From positions 1-47,189 of the forward strand of contig JAFVIF010000021.1 in the NCBI GenBank assembly GCA_017474125.1: a stretch of DNA of 47,189 nucleotides, written 5' to 3'. Position numbers and translations under genes: made by a program. Positions 31,746 to 40,631 of the stretch are shown one piece after another. Position 1 is the stretch's first letter; each line of letters opens with the position of its first letter. The notes under the pieces are model-generated. The model saw only the letters and a program-made list of their open reading frames with translations. It was not told where the DNA came from and made no database searches. This DNA is from Clostridia bacterium (lineage in GTDB: Bacteria; Bacillota; Clostridia; Oscillospirales; Acutalibacteraceae).

Positions 31746-32705
31746 ATGAAAATAACGGTTATTGGCCCCGGAAGATGGGGTTCCCTTATCACCTGGTATC
31801 TTGATACTCGTCACCACGACGTGACGCTTTACGGACTTAAAGAGGCTAAGGAAATGCAGGATTTTTTAGCCACCCGCAAAAATTCCCTGCTTACCCTACC
31901 CGAATCGGTTAAGCTTTCCACCGACCTTGCCTGCATTGAAAACAGCGAGGTGGTTATTATTTCTATTCCTTCTCAGGCACTTCAGGGACTTTTTGAGCAG
32001 ATAAACGAGTATGCTCCCAAAAACAAAATTTTCGTGCTTTGTATGAAGGGCATCGAAATTTCCACGGGACGCAGGCTTTCGGAAATAGCCAAGGATAATC
32101 TTGACCCCTCTAATAAGGTTGCCGTATGGATTGGCCCCGGCCACGTTCAGGAATTTTACCATGGAATACCCAACTGTATGGTTATTGACAGTGAGGATAA
32201 CGAGGTTAAAAAGCTCCTTGTAGAGCAATTTTCCAGCCGTCTTATACGCTTTTACTACGGCAACGATTTAATAGGCAACGAAATCGGCGCCGCCGCAAAA
32301 AACGTTATAGGCATTGCGGCAGGCTTTTTGGACGGCTTAGGGCTTTCATCCCTTAAGGGTGCCCTTATGGCGCGCGGCACCCGTGAGGTTGCAAGGCTTA
32401 TTGCGGCTAAGGGCGGAAACGAGCTGAGCGCCTACGGACTGTGCCATTTAGGTGATTACGAGGCCACCGTTTTCTCAAAGTACAGCCACAACCGACAGTT
32501 TGGTGAATCCTACGTCAAGGGCGAAACCTTCGAACGCTTGGCCGAAGGCTACTACACGGTTAAGGCTATTGTTAATATGGGCAATAAGCTTAATATTGAG
32601 CTTCCTATTTGCCAGCGCATTTACGAGGTTTTGTACGAAAATAAACCTGTTATGGTTGCAATAGACGAGCTGTTTGACAGAGCATTAACCGACGAATTTT
32701 CATAA
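31746..32705 (+). CDS. gpsA: NAD(P)H-dependent glycerol-3-phosphate dehydrogenase
   Basis: The Rossmann start is VIGPGRWGSLITWYL, followed by VVIISIPSQAL, WIGPGHVQEF (usually SGPxxAxE), the catalytic-domain block GNEIGAAAKNVIGIAAGFLDGL with the key Lys and Asn, and LCHLGDYEATVFSKYSHNR (usually GLGDLxxT..S.R). At 319 residues it is of normal length. The variations (GPGRWG, GHV, HLGD) show a divergent branch. It makes sn-glycerol 3-phosphate for phospholipid synthesis. AAGGAGA precedes the ATG. Confidence 0.9.
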   Translation: MKITVIGPGRWGSLITWYLDTRHHDVTLYGLKEAKEMQDFLATRKNSLLTLPESVKLSTDLACIENSEVVIISIPSQALQGLFEQINEYAPKNKIFVLCMKGIEISTGRRLSEIAKDNLDPSNKVAVWIGPGHVQEFYHGIPNCMVIDSEDNEVKKLLVEQFSSRLIRFYYGNDLIGNEIGAAAKNVIGIAAGFLDGLGLSSLKGALMARGTREVARLIAAKGGNELSAYGLCHLGDYEATVFSKYSHNRQFGESYVKGETFERLAEGYYTVKAIVNMGNKLNIELPICQRIYEVLYENKPVMVAIDELFDRALTDEFS

Positions 32706-32735
32706 TAGTGCTTAGACATAGTCATTAGAACAAAA

Positions 32736-32779
32736 ATAACCCGTGAGGCTCCCTTTAAAAGGGCACCCCACGGGTTTAA
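32736..32779. terminator. Bidirectional terminator between gpsA and lipoprotein
   Basis: AACCCGTG pairs with CACGGGTT with an inner CCCTTT/AAAGGG stem. A-rich and T-rich flanks on both sides fit both converging genes. Confidence 0.75.
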
Positions 32780-32780
32780 A

Positions 32781-33203
32781 TTATTCTACCGATTCCTTGG
32801 TAATTCTTTCGGTGAAAAAAAGATGTTCGTGATCTCCAATACTTGTTGACAACTGTGATTCTTTTTTCACAATTGTTTCAACACAAAGACAAAGATAACC
32901 CTCGTCATCAAATCGCAAATAATAATAGGGCTCAACGCCCGAATAATAGGGCTCACCGCCCGCCTCGGCCAAATCGGATGAAAGCTTTTCATCCGCCGCC
33001 TTTAACAGAGAAGGGCTGATATCCTCAAGGTATATTTCAAATTCTCTATACACACTCACCCTTGTTCCGCTGACGGGGCAGACGATATAACGCTTGCCGC
33101 TATCACTTTCGGTTTCTATATAGGCGCTGATATCCTCTCTGCCGCAGCAGGACAGAGAAAGCACAATCAGGAAAACACAAAACACAGCAACTATTTTTTT
33201 CAT
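32781..33203 (-). CDS. Small putative lipoprotein (140 aa)
   Basis: The N terminus (MKKIVAVFCVFLIVLSLSCCG) is a signal peptide with a Cys-Cys at the end; the second Cys (after LSC) may be the lipid site, although the box is not perfect. The mature part of about 118 residues is acidic and Tyr-rich (GEPYYSGVEPYYYLRF) with no known motif. AAAGGGG precedes the ATG. It lies behind the LTA-synthase-like gene but a terminator separates them. Function is unknown. Confidence 0.65.
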   Translation of the reverse strand: MKKIVAVFCVFLIVLSLSCCGREDISAYIETESDSGKRYIVCPVSGTRVSVYREFEIYLEDISPSLLKAADEKLSSDLAEAGGEPYYSGVEPYYYLRFDDEGYLCLCVETIVKKESQLSTSIGDHEHLFFTERITKESVE

Positions 33204-33254
33204 ACTAATTCCCCTTTCTGTATATTAAACGAAGCTAAGGGCATATTTTGTGAC

Positions 33255-33290
33255 AAAACGGAGGTTATAAACCTCCGTTTTATTAGCTTT
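33255..33290 (-). terminator. Terminator of the LTA-synthase-like gene
   Basis: AAAACGGAGGTT pairs with AACCTCCGTTTT around a short loop; on the minus strand it is followed by GTCACAAAAT, on the plus strand by ATTAGC, so the T-part is within the stem's tail. Confidence 0.65.
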
Positions 33291-33295
33291 ATTAT

Positions 33296-35410
33296 TTAAT
33301 TTACAGGCTGACCCGTGCTGTTTAACGAAGACGTATCGGTTACGGGCTGTTGAATATTATCAAAAGCAAACCTGAAGAAGTCTTCCTTCATAAGCTTTAA
33401 GGACACGTTATAACGGTTCGCGCTCAAGGAGGAATAGTAGTCGATATACGCCTGCTTATCGCTTTCGCTCATAAGGTCGGCGCTTCCCTGCCATTCAGCC
33501 TTACCGTTAGTTGCGTTATACTTAACCTTATCGGTTACAAAGCTCTTATTATAAAGCATTGCATAGTGGTCGTTGCTTGAGAAAATATCGGTACCCGGCA
33601 GAAGTCGTGAATCATACTCCATACCCAAAAGGTTAAGCACGGTGGGGAGAATGTCCACGTTGCAGCAAGGGGTATCAACCTTAACGGTGGAAATACCGGG
33701 CGCATACATAATGCAGGTAGACTTATACTGTTCAAAGTTACTGCCCACGTCTCTGCCGGCAAGAGCATCGAGAGAGTTGGAGTTAAGGTAATAGGGATAA
33801 TGGTCACCCGTAAGAACAATAAGGGTGCTGTTAAGCTTGCCTGCAGTTTCAAGGCGCTTAATCAAATAATCCATAGCCTTTTCCAGCTCATAGTTTGCGG
33901 CAAGGTAATAAACCGCGTTATTCGGCAGACTTCTTCCGGCCAAAAGCGCCTTTACGGTCTTAAGATTACGAACCGCAATGGGGTTAGCATCGGAATAAGG
34001 GCCGTGACCCGAGAAGGTCATATAATAAGCGTGGAAACGGGGATTGTTAATATAATCGTCAACGCTTTGCTCCATCATTTCAAGGTCGGAGGACGGCCAC
34101 GAGGTGGTAAAGCGCATTCCGTTTTCACCGTTCATAAATCTGGTGGTAGTGTAGCCAAGGTTGGGGTGTGTTTCGTTACGTGAATAGTAATAGCCGCGGA
34201 AATTATGATAAGCGTAGGTTTTCACGTTATCCTTTTCAAACATATTACCCAGCGCAAAGGGAATGTAATTATCCTTCGACTGAGTAAAGCTACCGCTTTT
34301 TGAGTTGGTATCGGCATCACGGGAAACGTCGGGCCAAAGGCCTGTCATAAAGGCAAACTCGCCGTTGGTGGTGGTGTTCTTAAAGGAGTTATAGTAGTTA
34401 TTAAGGACAATACCGCCCTGACTCATTTTATAAAGAATGGGAGTTACAACGGGATCAATTGCATAAGAGCAAAAGCTTTCGGCGCAAATATAAATAACGT
34501 TAAAGTCCTTAAGCTTGCCGGTATATTCGTTTTTGTTGGTACCGCCAACCTGAGCAAAGTAATTGCAAAGCTCCTGCTTGCCCTTATCGGAGGTAAGAGA
34601 GGAGAGCTTATTAAAATTAAGGGCGGTAACGGTATTGGGCGAGGTGTCGGGCTTTAGGGGCTCGGGAGGAACGGGGGTTGTAAGACCTAAATCCTCGCTT
34701 GGAGCGTCAGAGCCGAAAATGCTGTAGTAAACCTCAAGCACCGAGTTAGTCAAAACACCGAGGCGGCTGGAAGCGGTGTCGGTATCAATATTTGACGAGG
34801 AATATGCGGCATAGGGAGACGCATCGCCCGTGCCGAAGGGAATAAGCATAAGCACGGCAAGAGACCACAGTAAAACCGTTTTTAAAAGGGTCACGAAGTG
34901 CATTGCGGGGCTATAGCGCTTAAAGTACTTTTTGGGTGCAAAATAGGCAAAGGCAGCAACCGCAAGAACGGGCAACAGACAAAGGAAAATCCAACCAACC
35001 GAATCGCCTATGGTATCCCAAAGCGCCCAGCCGAAGTTTTCCACCGCATCGGCACCCATACCTATCATAGAAATAGAGAACATAGAGCCGAAAATACGGT
35101 AATAAACAAGCTGCGCTACGTAAAAGGCGAAGGGCAACAACATTACGACGGGGGTTGCAATACGGTTCCATTTTCGTTTTAGCCAACCATTAAGGAAGGC
35201 CAAAAACATTGCCTCGGCAGGCAAAAACAAAAGGAAATAAAAGGACATTTCCTCAAAGCCTGTTTGGGTACGAAGCAAAAATTCCCAATAAATTAACGCT
35301 ATTAAAAACATAGCGGCATATTTTAGCACCGATATAAACTGCGGCTTAACGATTTCCCAAAGGGTTTTTTCCGCATTTCTGTTACTGGCTCGCTTATTCA
35401 CAGGTTTCAC
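33296..35410 (-). CDS. LTA synthase family protein (membrane sulfatase-fold phosphoglycerol transferase)
   Basis: Five hydrophobic helices fill residues about 30-195. A linker follows, then an extracellular sulfatase domain from about 300. Metal and catalytic residues seen in LtaS are present: Glu311 (CAESF), Thr347 in the NTTTNGEF block, His469 in SGHGPY, and Asp536-His537 in LTGDHYPY. LtaS enzymes move glycerol phosphate from phosphatidylglycerol to a growing lipoteichoic acid or a similar polymer. The end after the sulfatase domain is about 100 residues longer than the catalytic core. The GTG at 35410 or 35401 may be the start. It has its own promoter. Confidence 0.9.
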   Translation of the reverse strand: MKPVNKRASNRNAEKTLWEIVKPQFISVLKYAAMFLIALIYWEFLLRTQTGFEEMSFYFLLFLPAEAMFLAFLNGWLKRKWNRIATPVVMLLPFAFYVAQLVYYRIFGSMFSISMIGMGADAVENFGWALWDTIGDSVGWIFLCLLPVLAVAAFAYFAPKKYFKRYSPAMHFVTLLKTVLLWSLAVLMLIPFGTGDASPYAAYSSSNIDTDTASSRLGVLTNSVLEVYYSIFGSDAPSEDLGLTTPVPPEPLKPDTSPNTVTALNFNKLSSLTSDKGKQELCNYFAQVGGTNKNEYTGKLKDFNVIYICAESFCSYAIDPVVTPILYKMSQGGIVLNNYYNSFKNTTTNGEFAFMTGLWPDVSRDADTNSKSGSFTQSKDNYIPFALGNMFEKDNVKTYAYHNFRGYYYSRNETHPNLGYTTTRFMNGENGMRFTTSWPSSDLEMMEQSVDDYINNPRFHAYYMTFSGHGPYSDANPIAVRNLKTVKALLAGRSLPNNAVYYLAANYELEKAMDYLIKRLETAGKLNSTLIVLTGDHYPYYLNSNSLDALAGRDVGSNFEQYKSTCIMYAPGISTVKVDTPCCNVDILPTVLNLLGMEYDSRLLPGTDIFSSNDHYAMLYNKSFVTDKVKYNATNGKAEWQGSADLMSESDKQAYIDYYSSLSANRYNVSLKLMKEDFFRFAFDNIQQPVTDTSSLNSTGQPVN

Positions 35411-35441
35411 ATCCCTAAACAGATTTAATCACAACTCAACT

Positions 35442-35470
35442 AATATATCACATTTTCACCTAAAAATCAA
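35442..35470 (-). promoter_or_regulatory. Promoter of the LTA-synthase-like gene
   Basis: Minus-strand TTGATT (35470-35465), 17 bases, TATATT (35447-35442), about 32 bases before the start. Confidence 0.65.
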
Positions 35471-35529
35471 CAAAATAAAAACAATGTTTACAATACTTTA
35501 ATTTTTTCAACAAAATAACGGAGAGTATT

Positions 35530-35568
35530 AGGAGCGCTCACTTAAGTGAGCGCTCCGTTTTGTTTTTA
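35530..35568. terminator. Strong palindromic hairpin after the exporter genes
   Basis: GGAGCGCTCACTTAAGTGAGCGCTCC is a perfect 26-base palindrome. On the plus strand GTTTTGTTTTTA follows, but the genes that need a terminator read on the minus strand, where the flank is TAATACTCTCC. It is probably the end of the long minus-strand unit, but its T-run points the other way. Confidence 0.55.
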
Positions 35569-36030
35569 CTATTGTTCTGCTTTTTCCATTCTTTTATGAG
35601 CGGCATCGCTTATAATTTTTGTTACGGCAACGGCAACTATAATGCCCAGCGCTAAAGCAGAAGCAAGCTGAAGGGTATAAAGTCCCTTTTCAATAAAGCC
35701 TTCCTTATTGTTGCCGAAAGCATTCGCCATTGTGTAATAAAGGGAGCCGCCCGGAATAAGCGGAATAAGTGAGGCGGTTATAAAGGTGGTGGTCGGACTT
35801 TTAAGAATGCGCGCCATAATTTCAGCATAAGCCGAAATTATAAGAGCTACGAAAAAGTAGTTAAGGGGCTCGCTTTTAATAAACCAACTGAAAATTACAA
35901 ACAGCGTCCAGGAAAGAAGACCTCCTAAAGCCGTAAAAACAAGCCTTTTGCCCCTAAGGTTAAAAAGCACCGTAAAGCCTAAGGTTCCTACAAAGCCCGA
36001 TAAAATTTGTATAATTTCAACCTTTGTCAT
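35569..36030 (-). CDS. Threonine/serine exporter family, C-terminal half (YjjB/ThrE_2 type)
   Basis: Four to five hydrophobic helices in 153 residues, with the family block SPTTTFITASLIPLIPGGSLYYT near 78. In Corynebacterium ThrE the two halves are fused; here, as in E. coli YjjPB, they are separate. The ATG overlaps the stop of the larger partner (ATGA). Together they should export small dicarboxylic or amino acids; the actual substrate is not clear. Confidence 0.88.
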   Translation of the reverse strand: MTKVEIIQILSGFVGTLGFTVLFNLRGKRLVFTALGGLLSWTLFVIFSWFIKSEPLNYFFVALIISAYAEIMARILKSPTTTFITASLIPLIPGGSLYYTMANAFGNNKEGFIEKGLYTLQLASALALGIIVAVAVTKIISDAAHKRMEKAEQ

Positions 36031-36779
36031 ATAAGAAACCCTCCCAGCACAGCAATAAGAAAATAGCCTGCCGCTATGGCAAGGGCAGTAAGCACAGCCT
36101 CCACCGAGCGCAAAATGCCGGCAATGCTGTCTCCCGTGAAAAGGTCGCGCAGAGCGTTGGTTAAACCGATACCGGGAATAAGGCTCATTATATTACCGAT
36201 AACAACCTTATCCACGTCACCTATAATGCAGAGCTTAACGGCAATAAAGGCAATAAGGGTTGCCGTTGCGCAGGAAAGAAATTTTGAAAACATTTTGCTG
36301 GGTACGGTTTTTTCGCAAAGGAGAATAACAAACCTTACCGCCGCGCCTGCAAAAAGAGATACCGCCATTTGGGTAACGGTTCCGCCGAAAAACAAGGTAA
36401 AGGCGCCTGCGATAACGCTGTAGCACACACATTCAAGGGCAAAGGGATAATGCTTTACCTGTACCGCTTCTCTGCATTTAGTCTTTATTTCCTCGGCAGG
36501 AATTTTACCTGCGGAAATTTCACGGCAAAGAGCGTTAAGTCTGTTAAGCTTTTCGTAATCGGTTCCCGAGGACATAACCCTACGGGTTTGGGTGAAATAT
36601 TCACCCTTTTGGTTATAAACGGTTACAACCATACTGCTGGTTATAATAAACACGTCGGTACGAACGGCACCCAAGGCGAGGCACATACGCTTAATGCCCT
36701 CCTCTACCCTGTGCACCTCGGCGCCGCAAAGCAGCATTTGTTCGCCGACCTCCATTACGTTAGACAAGGTTTCCTTCAT
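36027..36779 (-). CDS. Threonine/serine exporter family, N-terminal half (YjjP/ThrE type)
   Basis: The 250-residue protein has a cytoplasmic N-terminal part (GEQMLLCGAEVHRVEEGIKRM, family pattern G--Ll-sGAe--RVE), ITSSMVVTV, and five hydrophobic helices with NIMSLIPGIGLTNALRDLFTGD near 195. It is the partner of the 153-residue gene that overlaps its stop. It lies 26 bases after the HAD phosphatase gene and is likely in the same long transcript as the rfb genes. Confidence 0.9.
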   Translation of the reverse strand: MKETLSNVMEVGEQMLLCGAEVHRVEEGIKRMCLALGAVRTDVFIITSSMVVTVYNQKGEYFTQTRRVMSSGTDYEKLNRLNALCREISAGKIPAEEIKTKCREAVQVKHYPFALECVCYSVIAGAFTLFFGGTVTQMAVSLFAGAAVRFVILLCEKTVPSKMFSKFLSCATATLIAFIAVKLCIIGDVDKVVIGNIMSLIPGIGLTNALRDLFTGDSIAGILRSVEAVLTALAIAAGYFLIAVLGGFLI

Positions 36780-36805
36780 ATTTTAGTCCTTTAATTATAT
36801 TATCT

Positions 36806-37453
36806 TTAAAATAAAAGGTTTTTAATCTCTTCAAGGCTTTCACATATATAATCGGCGCCAGCCTCTTTAAGCTCAGCCTTACTGCCGTAGCCAAAAAGCA
36901 CACCCACAGAAGAAATTCCGTTTTCCTTTGCGCCTATTATATCGTGGCTTCTGTCACCGACCATAACGCACTCTCTTTTTTCTTTTACATTAAGTCTTTT
37001 AAGAGCTTCGGCAACAACGTCACCCTTTTTTATTAAGCTTCCGTCAAGGGTAGCGCCCGTTACAACGTCGAAATATTTTTCAAGGCCGAAGTGTTCAAGT
37101 ATTCGCAAAGCAAAAACCTCGGGCTTTGAGGTGGCAAGAGCAACGCCCAAGCCGTTTTCTTTGAGAAATTTAAGCAAATCCTCGGCGCCGTCATAAACGC
37201 GATTTTCAAAAATGCCCTTATCGCGATAGTATTCGCGGTATTTTTCCACCGCTTCTATTGCCGTATTTTTTGAAAAGCCGTAGTATTTTTCAAAGGATTC
37301 GTAAAGGGGCGGTCCTATAAAGCAGGCAAGCTCCCTTTTATCTTCCACCCTTATACCGTAGTAATTAAGGGAATAGGCAACCGAATTGGTGATACCCTCA
37401 AAGGGGTCGGTAAGAGTACCGTCAAGGTCAAAGAGTACGTATTTATAAGACAT
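36806..37453 (-). CDS. HAD-superfamily phosphatase (phosphoglycolate phosphatase/Gph-like)
   Basis: Motif I is FDLDGTLTDP at residue 8, motif II is ATSKPEVFA near 110, Lys in LDGSLIKKGDVV near 148, and motif IV is MVGDRSHDIIGAKENGI near 170. The cap is helical (class C1). At 215 residues it matches Gph and PpaX relatives. It hydrolyses a small phosphate ester, identity unknown. The ATG at 37453 overlaps the hemolysin III stop by 11 bases. Confidence 0.88.
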   Translation of the reverse strand: MSYKYVLFDLDGTLTDPFEGITNSVAYSLNYYGIRVEDKRELACFIGPPLYESFEKYYGFSKNTAIEAVEKYREYYRDKGIFENRVYDGAEDLLKFLKENGLGVALATSKPEVFALRILEHFGLEKYFDVVTGATLDGSLIKKGDVVAEALKRLNVKEKRECVMVGDRSHDIIGAKENGISSVGVLFGYGSKAELKEAGADYICESLEEIKNLLF

Positions 37454-38114
37454 AAAAAATAATCCCCACAAACTGTGCAACACTTGCCAAATCAACAAAA
37501 ATATGGAAAAGCGAGTGCATATATTTTTTGTTTACGCCTACTCTATAAAGAATGGCGCCTATTGAGTATAAAATGCCGCCGAGCAGCATCCACAAAATAC
37601 CGCCCACACCTATTGAAGCAATGGTTTGCTTTATGGGAATGATTATGCACCAGCCCATACACAAATAGCATATCATTGCAAATTTTTCGTGCTTTTTGAT
37701 ATCAATAGCAGTAAGGGTCGTGCCTAAGGCGGCAATAGCCCAGACAATACCAAACACCACCCAAGCAAGAGCGGGATATTTTTCACGCATTGCGCAAAGG
37801 GTGATAGGGGTATAGGTGCCTGCAATCATAAAGTAAATGGTACAATGGTCAAGAATTTGCATTACCTTTTTACCGGTAGAGGGATGCAAGCCGTGATATA
37901 TGCTGGACATAGTAAAAAGGGTTACGGTAGTAGCTCCGTAAACCGAAGCCGAAACTATAGACCACGGGTTTCCCTTAAAGGCGCCTACAAGCACCGAAAT
38001 AACAAGGTACACCACGCCAAGGCCTCCGCCGACTATGTGAGTAACCATATTGAATATTTCTTCGCCCTTGGTATAATTTGGCAAAATGCGGTCAATCAGC
38101 TTTGTTCTTTTCAT
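37443..38114 (-). CDS. Hemolysin III / PAQR family membrane protein
   Basis: Seven hydrophobic helices in 223 residues with the family residues: EEIFNMVTHIVGGGLG at the start, SSIYHGLHP near 90, LDHCTIYFMIAGTYTPI near 112 and LFHIFVDLASVAQF at the end. The three His, Ser and Asp residues fit the Zn site of PAQR receptors and YqfA/hemolysin III proteins. True haemolytic activity should not be assumed. It overlaps rfbC upstream and the HAD gene downstream. Confidence 0.9.
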   Translation of the reverse strand: MKRTKLIDRILPNYTKGEEIFNMVTHIVGGGLGVVYLVISVLVGAFKGNPWSIVSASVYGATTVTLFTMSSIYHGLHPSTGKKVMQILDHCTIYFMIAGTYTPITLCAMREKYPALAWVVFGIVWAIAALGTTLTAIDIKKHEKFAMICYLCMGWCIIIPIKQTIASIGVGGILWMLLGGILYSIGAILYRVGVNKKYMHSLFHIFVDLASVAQFVGIIFYVL

Positions 38115-38679
38115 TATTTTCCCTTAATTCCTTTAAGGTTGAGTTAACCTTATCCTTATCGGAAAGTATTACCTCCGCATCCTTTTCAAGAGGCCAAGCA
38201 ATTCCGATATCAGGGTCGTTCCATAAAAGACCGCCCTCATCGTTGGGATGATAAAAGTCGTCAACCTTATAGGCGAATTCTGCTTCGTCGGAAAGCACCA
38301 AAAAGCCGTGAGCAAAGTTTTTGGGGATAAAGAACTGACGCTTATTTTCTGCGCTTAATTCAATACCCACGTATTTGCCGTAGGTGGGACTGCCCTCTCT
38401 TAAATCCACCGCAACGTCGTAAACGGCGCCTCTTATACAGCGCACCAGCTTTGATTGCGGAAAATTCTTCTGAAAATGAAGACCTCTGAGCACACCCTTT
38501 ACCGACATAGACTGATTATCCTGAACAAATTCTACGTTGATTCCGCCCTTTATAAAGTTTTCCTTTTGATAGGTTTCGGTAAAATAGCCGCGGGAATCAC
38601 CGTAAACGGTAGGCTCAACTATAATTACACCCTCGATTTCGGTTTTGTGGAAGGTGAAATTTCCAAACCTTTCGCTCAT
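38092..38679 (-). CDS. rfbC: dTDP-4-dehydrorhamnose 3,5-epimerase
   Basis: A cupin enzyme of 195 residues with DSRGYFTETYQ, FVQDNQSMS, VLRGLHFQ (catalytic His), VRCIRGAVYDVAVDLR and the C-terminal NDPDIGIAWP. It catalyses the third step of dTDP-L-rhamnose synthesis. Its start overlaps rfbB by four bases (ATGA) and its C terminus is extended by a charged tail (about 20 residues) that overlaps the hemolysin III gene. Confidence 0.95.
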   Translation of the reverse strand: MSERFGNFTFHKTEIEGVIIVEPTVYGDSRGYFTETYQKENFIKGGINVEFVQDNQSMSVKGVLRGLHFQKNFPQSKLVRCIRGAVYDVAVDLREGSPTYGKYVGIELSAENKRQFFIPKNFAHGFLVLSDEAEFAYKVDDFYHPNDEGGLLWNDPDIGIAWPLEKDAEVILSDKDKVNSTLKELRENNEKNKAD

Positions 38680-39746
38680 TCTGCGTCCTTCTTTCCGCCG
38701 TACATTTTATCATAGTACTTTTGGTAGTCACCGCTTGTAACGTTTTCTACCCATTCCTTATTCTGAAGATACCAGGCAAGAGTTTTCTTGATACCTATTT
38801 CAAACGGAGTCTCGGGATACCAGCCGAGAGCGTCCTTAATTTTTTGCGGGTCAATGCCGTAACGGCGGTCGTGACCCTTACGGTCGGTAACGTGGCGAAT
38901 CATATGCTCGCCTACGGTGTCGTCAACGTTTTCCTTAATATAAGAAATTATAGACTTAACTATAAAAATGTTTGTGCGCTCGTTATGGCCGCCTACGTTG
39001 TACACCTCACCCAAAACGCCGTCGCGAATAACCATATCAATAGCCTTGCAGTGGTCCTCAACGTAAAGCCAGTCTCTTATTTGCATACCGTCGCCGTAAA
39101 CGGGGAGCTCCTTATGATTAAGTGTATTATTCATAATAAGAGGAATAAGCTTTTCGGGGAACTGATACGGGCCATAGTTATTGGAGCAACGGGTTATGTT
39201 CACAGGGAATTTATAGGTATCGCCGAAGGCCTTTACGAAAAGGTCGGCAGAGGCCTTACTTGAGGAATAGGGAGAATGAGGGTCAAGGGGAGTTGTTTCG
39301 GTAAAGTAACCCGTTTCTCCCAAAGAGCCGTAAACCTCATCGGTGGAAACCTGAAGGTATTTTACACCCTCCTTATAGGTATCGTCGCCCCTTTGCCAAG
39401 CAACCTTTGCGCACTGAAGCATATTAACGGTGCCAAGTACGTTTGTTTCAACGAAAATTTCGGGGTTTGCAATAGAACGGTCAACGTGACTTTCGGCCGC
39501 AAAGTTTACAACGTAATCAATTTCGTGCTTATTAAATATTTCGGAAATGGCTTCACGGGAGCAAATATCTGCCTGATAGAAGCAATAACGCGGGTTGTTT
39601 TCAACGCTTTTAAGATTTTCAAGGTTGCCCGCATAGGTCAATTTATCTACGTTTATAATTTTTACGTCGTCGTATTTATTAAGCATATAAATAACAAAGT
39701 TTGAGCCGATAAAGCCGGCGCCGCCGGTAACAAGATAGGTTTTCAT
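38676..39746 (-). CDS. rfbB: dTDP-glucose 4,6-dehydratase
   Basis: An extended SDR enzyme of 356 residues with TGGAGFIGSNFV, NFAAESHVDRSI, STDEVYGSLGE (Thr, Asp, Glu of the active site), YSSSKASADLFV (YxxxK) and TRCSNNYGPYQFPEKLIPL. It makes dTDP-4-keto-6-deoxyglucose from dTDP-glucose with bound NAD+. It lies three bases after rfbD and overlaps rfbC. Confidence 0.96.
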   Translation of the reverse strand: MKTYLVTGGAGFIGSNFVIYMLNKYDDVKIINVDKLTYAGNLENLKSVENNPRYCFYQADICSREAISEIFNKHEIDYVVNFAAESHVDRSIANPEIFVETNVLGTVNMLQCAKVAWQRGDDTYKEGVKYLQVSTDEVYGSLGETGYFTETTPLDPHSPYSSSKASADLFVKAFGDTYKFPVNITRCSNNYGPYQFPEKLIPLIMNNTLNHKELPVYGDGMQIRDWLYVEDHCKAIDMVIRDGVLGEVYNVGGHNERTNIFIVKSIISYIKENVDDTVGEHMIRHVTDRKGHDRRYGIDPQKIKDALGWYPETPFEIGIKKTLAWYLQNKEWVENVTSGDYQKYYDKMYGGKKDAE

Positions 39747-39749
39747 ATT

Positions 39750-40631
39750 TTAATCCTCAACTTTCGAAATGTATTCTTTTAAAGCGGTTTTCCAATCCCG
39801 CATTTCATCCCCTACGGCACAGCTTAAGGCCAAATGCGAAAGAGAAGAAAATTTCGGGCGCTTAACGGGGCTGGGGTATTCCTCGCTGGTGCAGGGAGAA
39901 ATGACGCCGACAAGTCCTGAAAGCCTTGCTATTTCAACCGCAAACTCATACCAGGTGCATTCTCCGTTACCGGTGCAATGATAAATACCGTATTCATTTG
40001 TAGTTATAAGCTTTAAAATATGATGAGCAAGGTCGTTGGCGTTGGTGGGATTGCCTCGCTGGTCGTTAACCACCGTCATAGAGCCCCTTTCACGCATAAC
40101 CCTTCTCACCGTTTTAACAAAGTTTTTGCCGATATACCCGTAAAGCCACGAGGTACGGACAATAAAGCATTTGGAAGAAAAGGAAAGCGCATAGGCTTCG
40201 CCCAAGGCCTTAGATTTACCGTAAACGCTTTTGGGGTCGGTTTTATCCCATTCGCAGTAGGGCTCCGCACCGTCTCCTGCAAAAACGTAGTCGGTGGAAA
40301 CGTGAAGGAATTTTGCTCCCACGCTTTCGGCGGCAACGGCTAAATTCCTCACACCTGCGGCATTTACCTTATAGGCAACCTCCTGCATACTTTCACAGCC
40401 GTCAACATTGGTCATAGCCGCGCTGTTAATGATAACGTCGGGTTTTTGACTGCTTACAAGACAGTTAACAGCATTAAAGTCAGTAATATCAAGCTCGTCA
40501 ATATCAACGGCAACAACCTCGGCTTCTATTAGAGATTCGGGAATATTTCCGATTTCGCTTTTGCCCGAGGATAAAATTTCCCTGAGCTCATTACCAAGCT
40601 GACCTTTACAGCCGGTTATAAGAAGCTTCAT
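39750..40631 (-). CDS. rfbD: dTDP-4-dehydrorhamnose reductase
   Basis: The ATG at 40631 has GGAGG 8 bases upstream. Motifs are ITGCKGQLGNEL, INSAAMTNVDGCE, STDYVFAGDG, YGKSKALGE and RTSWLYG, as in RfbD. It reduces the epimerised sugar to dTDP-L-rhamnose with NAD(P)H. The gene overlaps the glycosyltransferase upstream (ATGA). rfbA, which makes dTDP-glucose, is not in the window. Confidence 0.95.
   Translation of the reverse strand: MKLLITGCKGQLGNELREILSSGKSEIGNIPESLIEAEVVAVDIDELDITDFNAVNCLVSSQKPDVIINSAAMTNVDGCESMQEVAYKVNAAGVRNLAVAAESVGAKFLHVSTDYVFAGDGAEPYCEWDKTDPKSVYGKSKALGEAYALSFSSKCFIVRTSWLYGYIGKNFVKTVRRVMRERGSMTVVNDQRGNPTNANDLAHHILKLITTNEYGIYHCTGNGECTWYEFAVEIARLSGLVGVISPCTSEEYPSPVKRPKFSSLSHLALSCAVGDEMRDWKTALKEYISKVED

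Noticed and set aside
32781-33203. Member of the LTA-synthase-like operon
   Set aside because: A hairpin at 33255-33290 separates the genes and the lipoprotein has its own ribosome site; co-transcription cannot be ruled out but is not supported.
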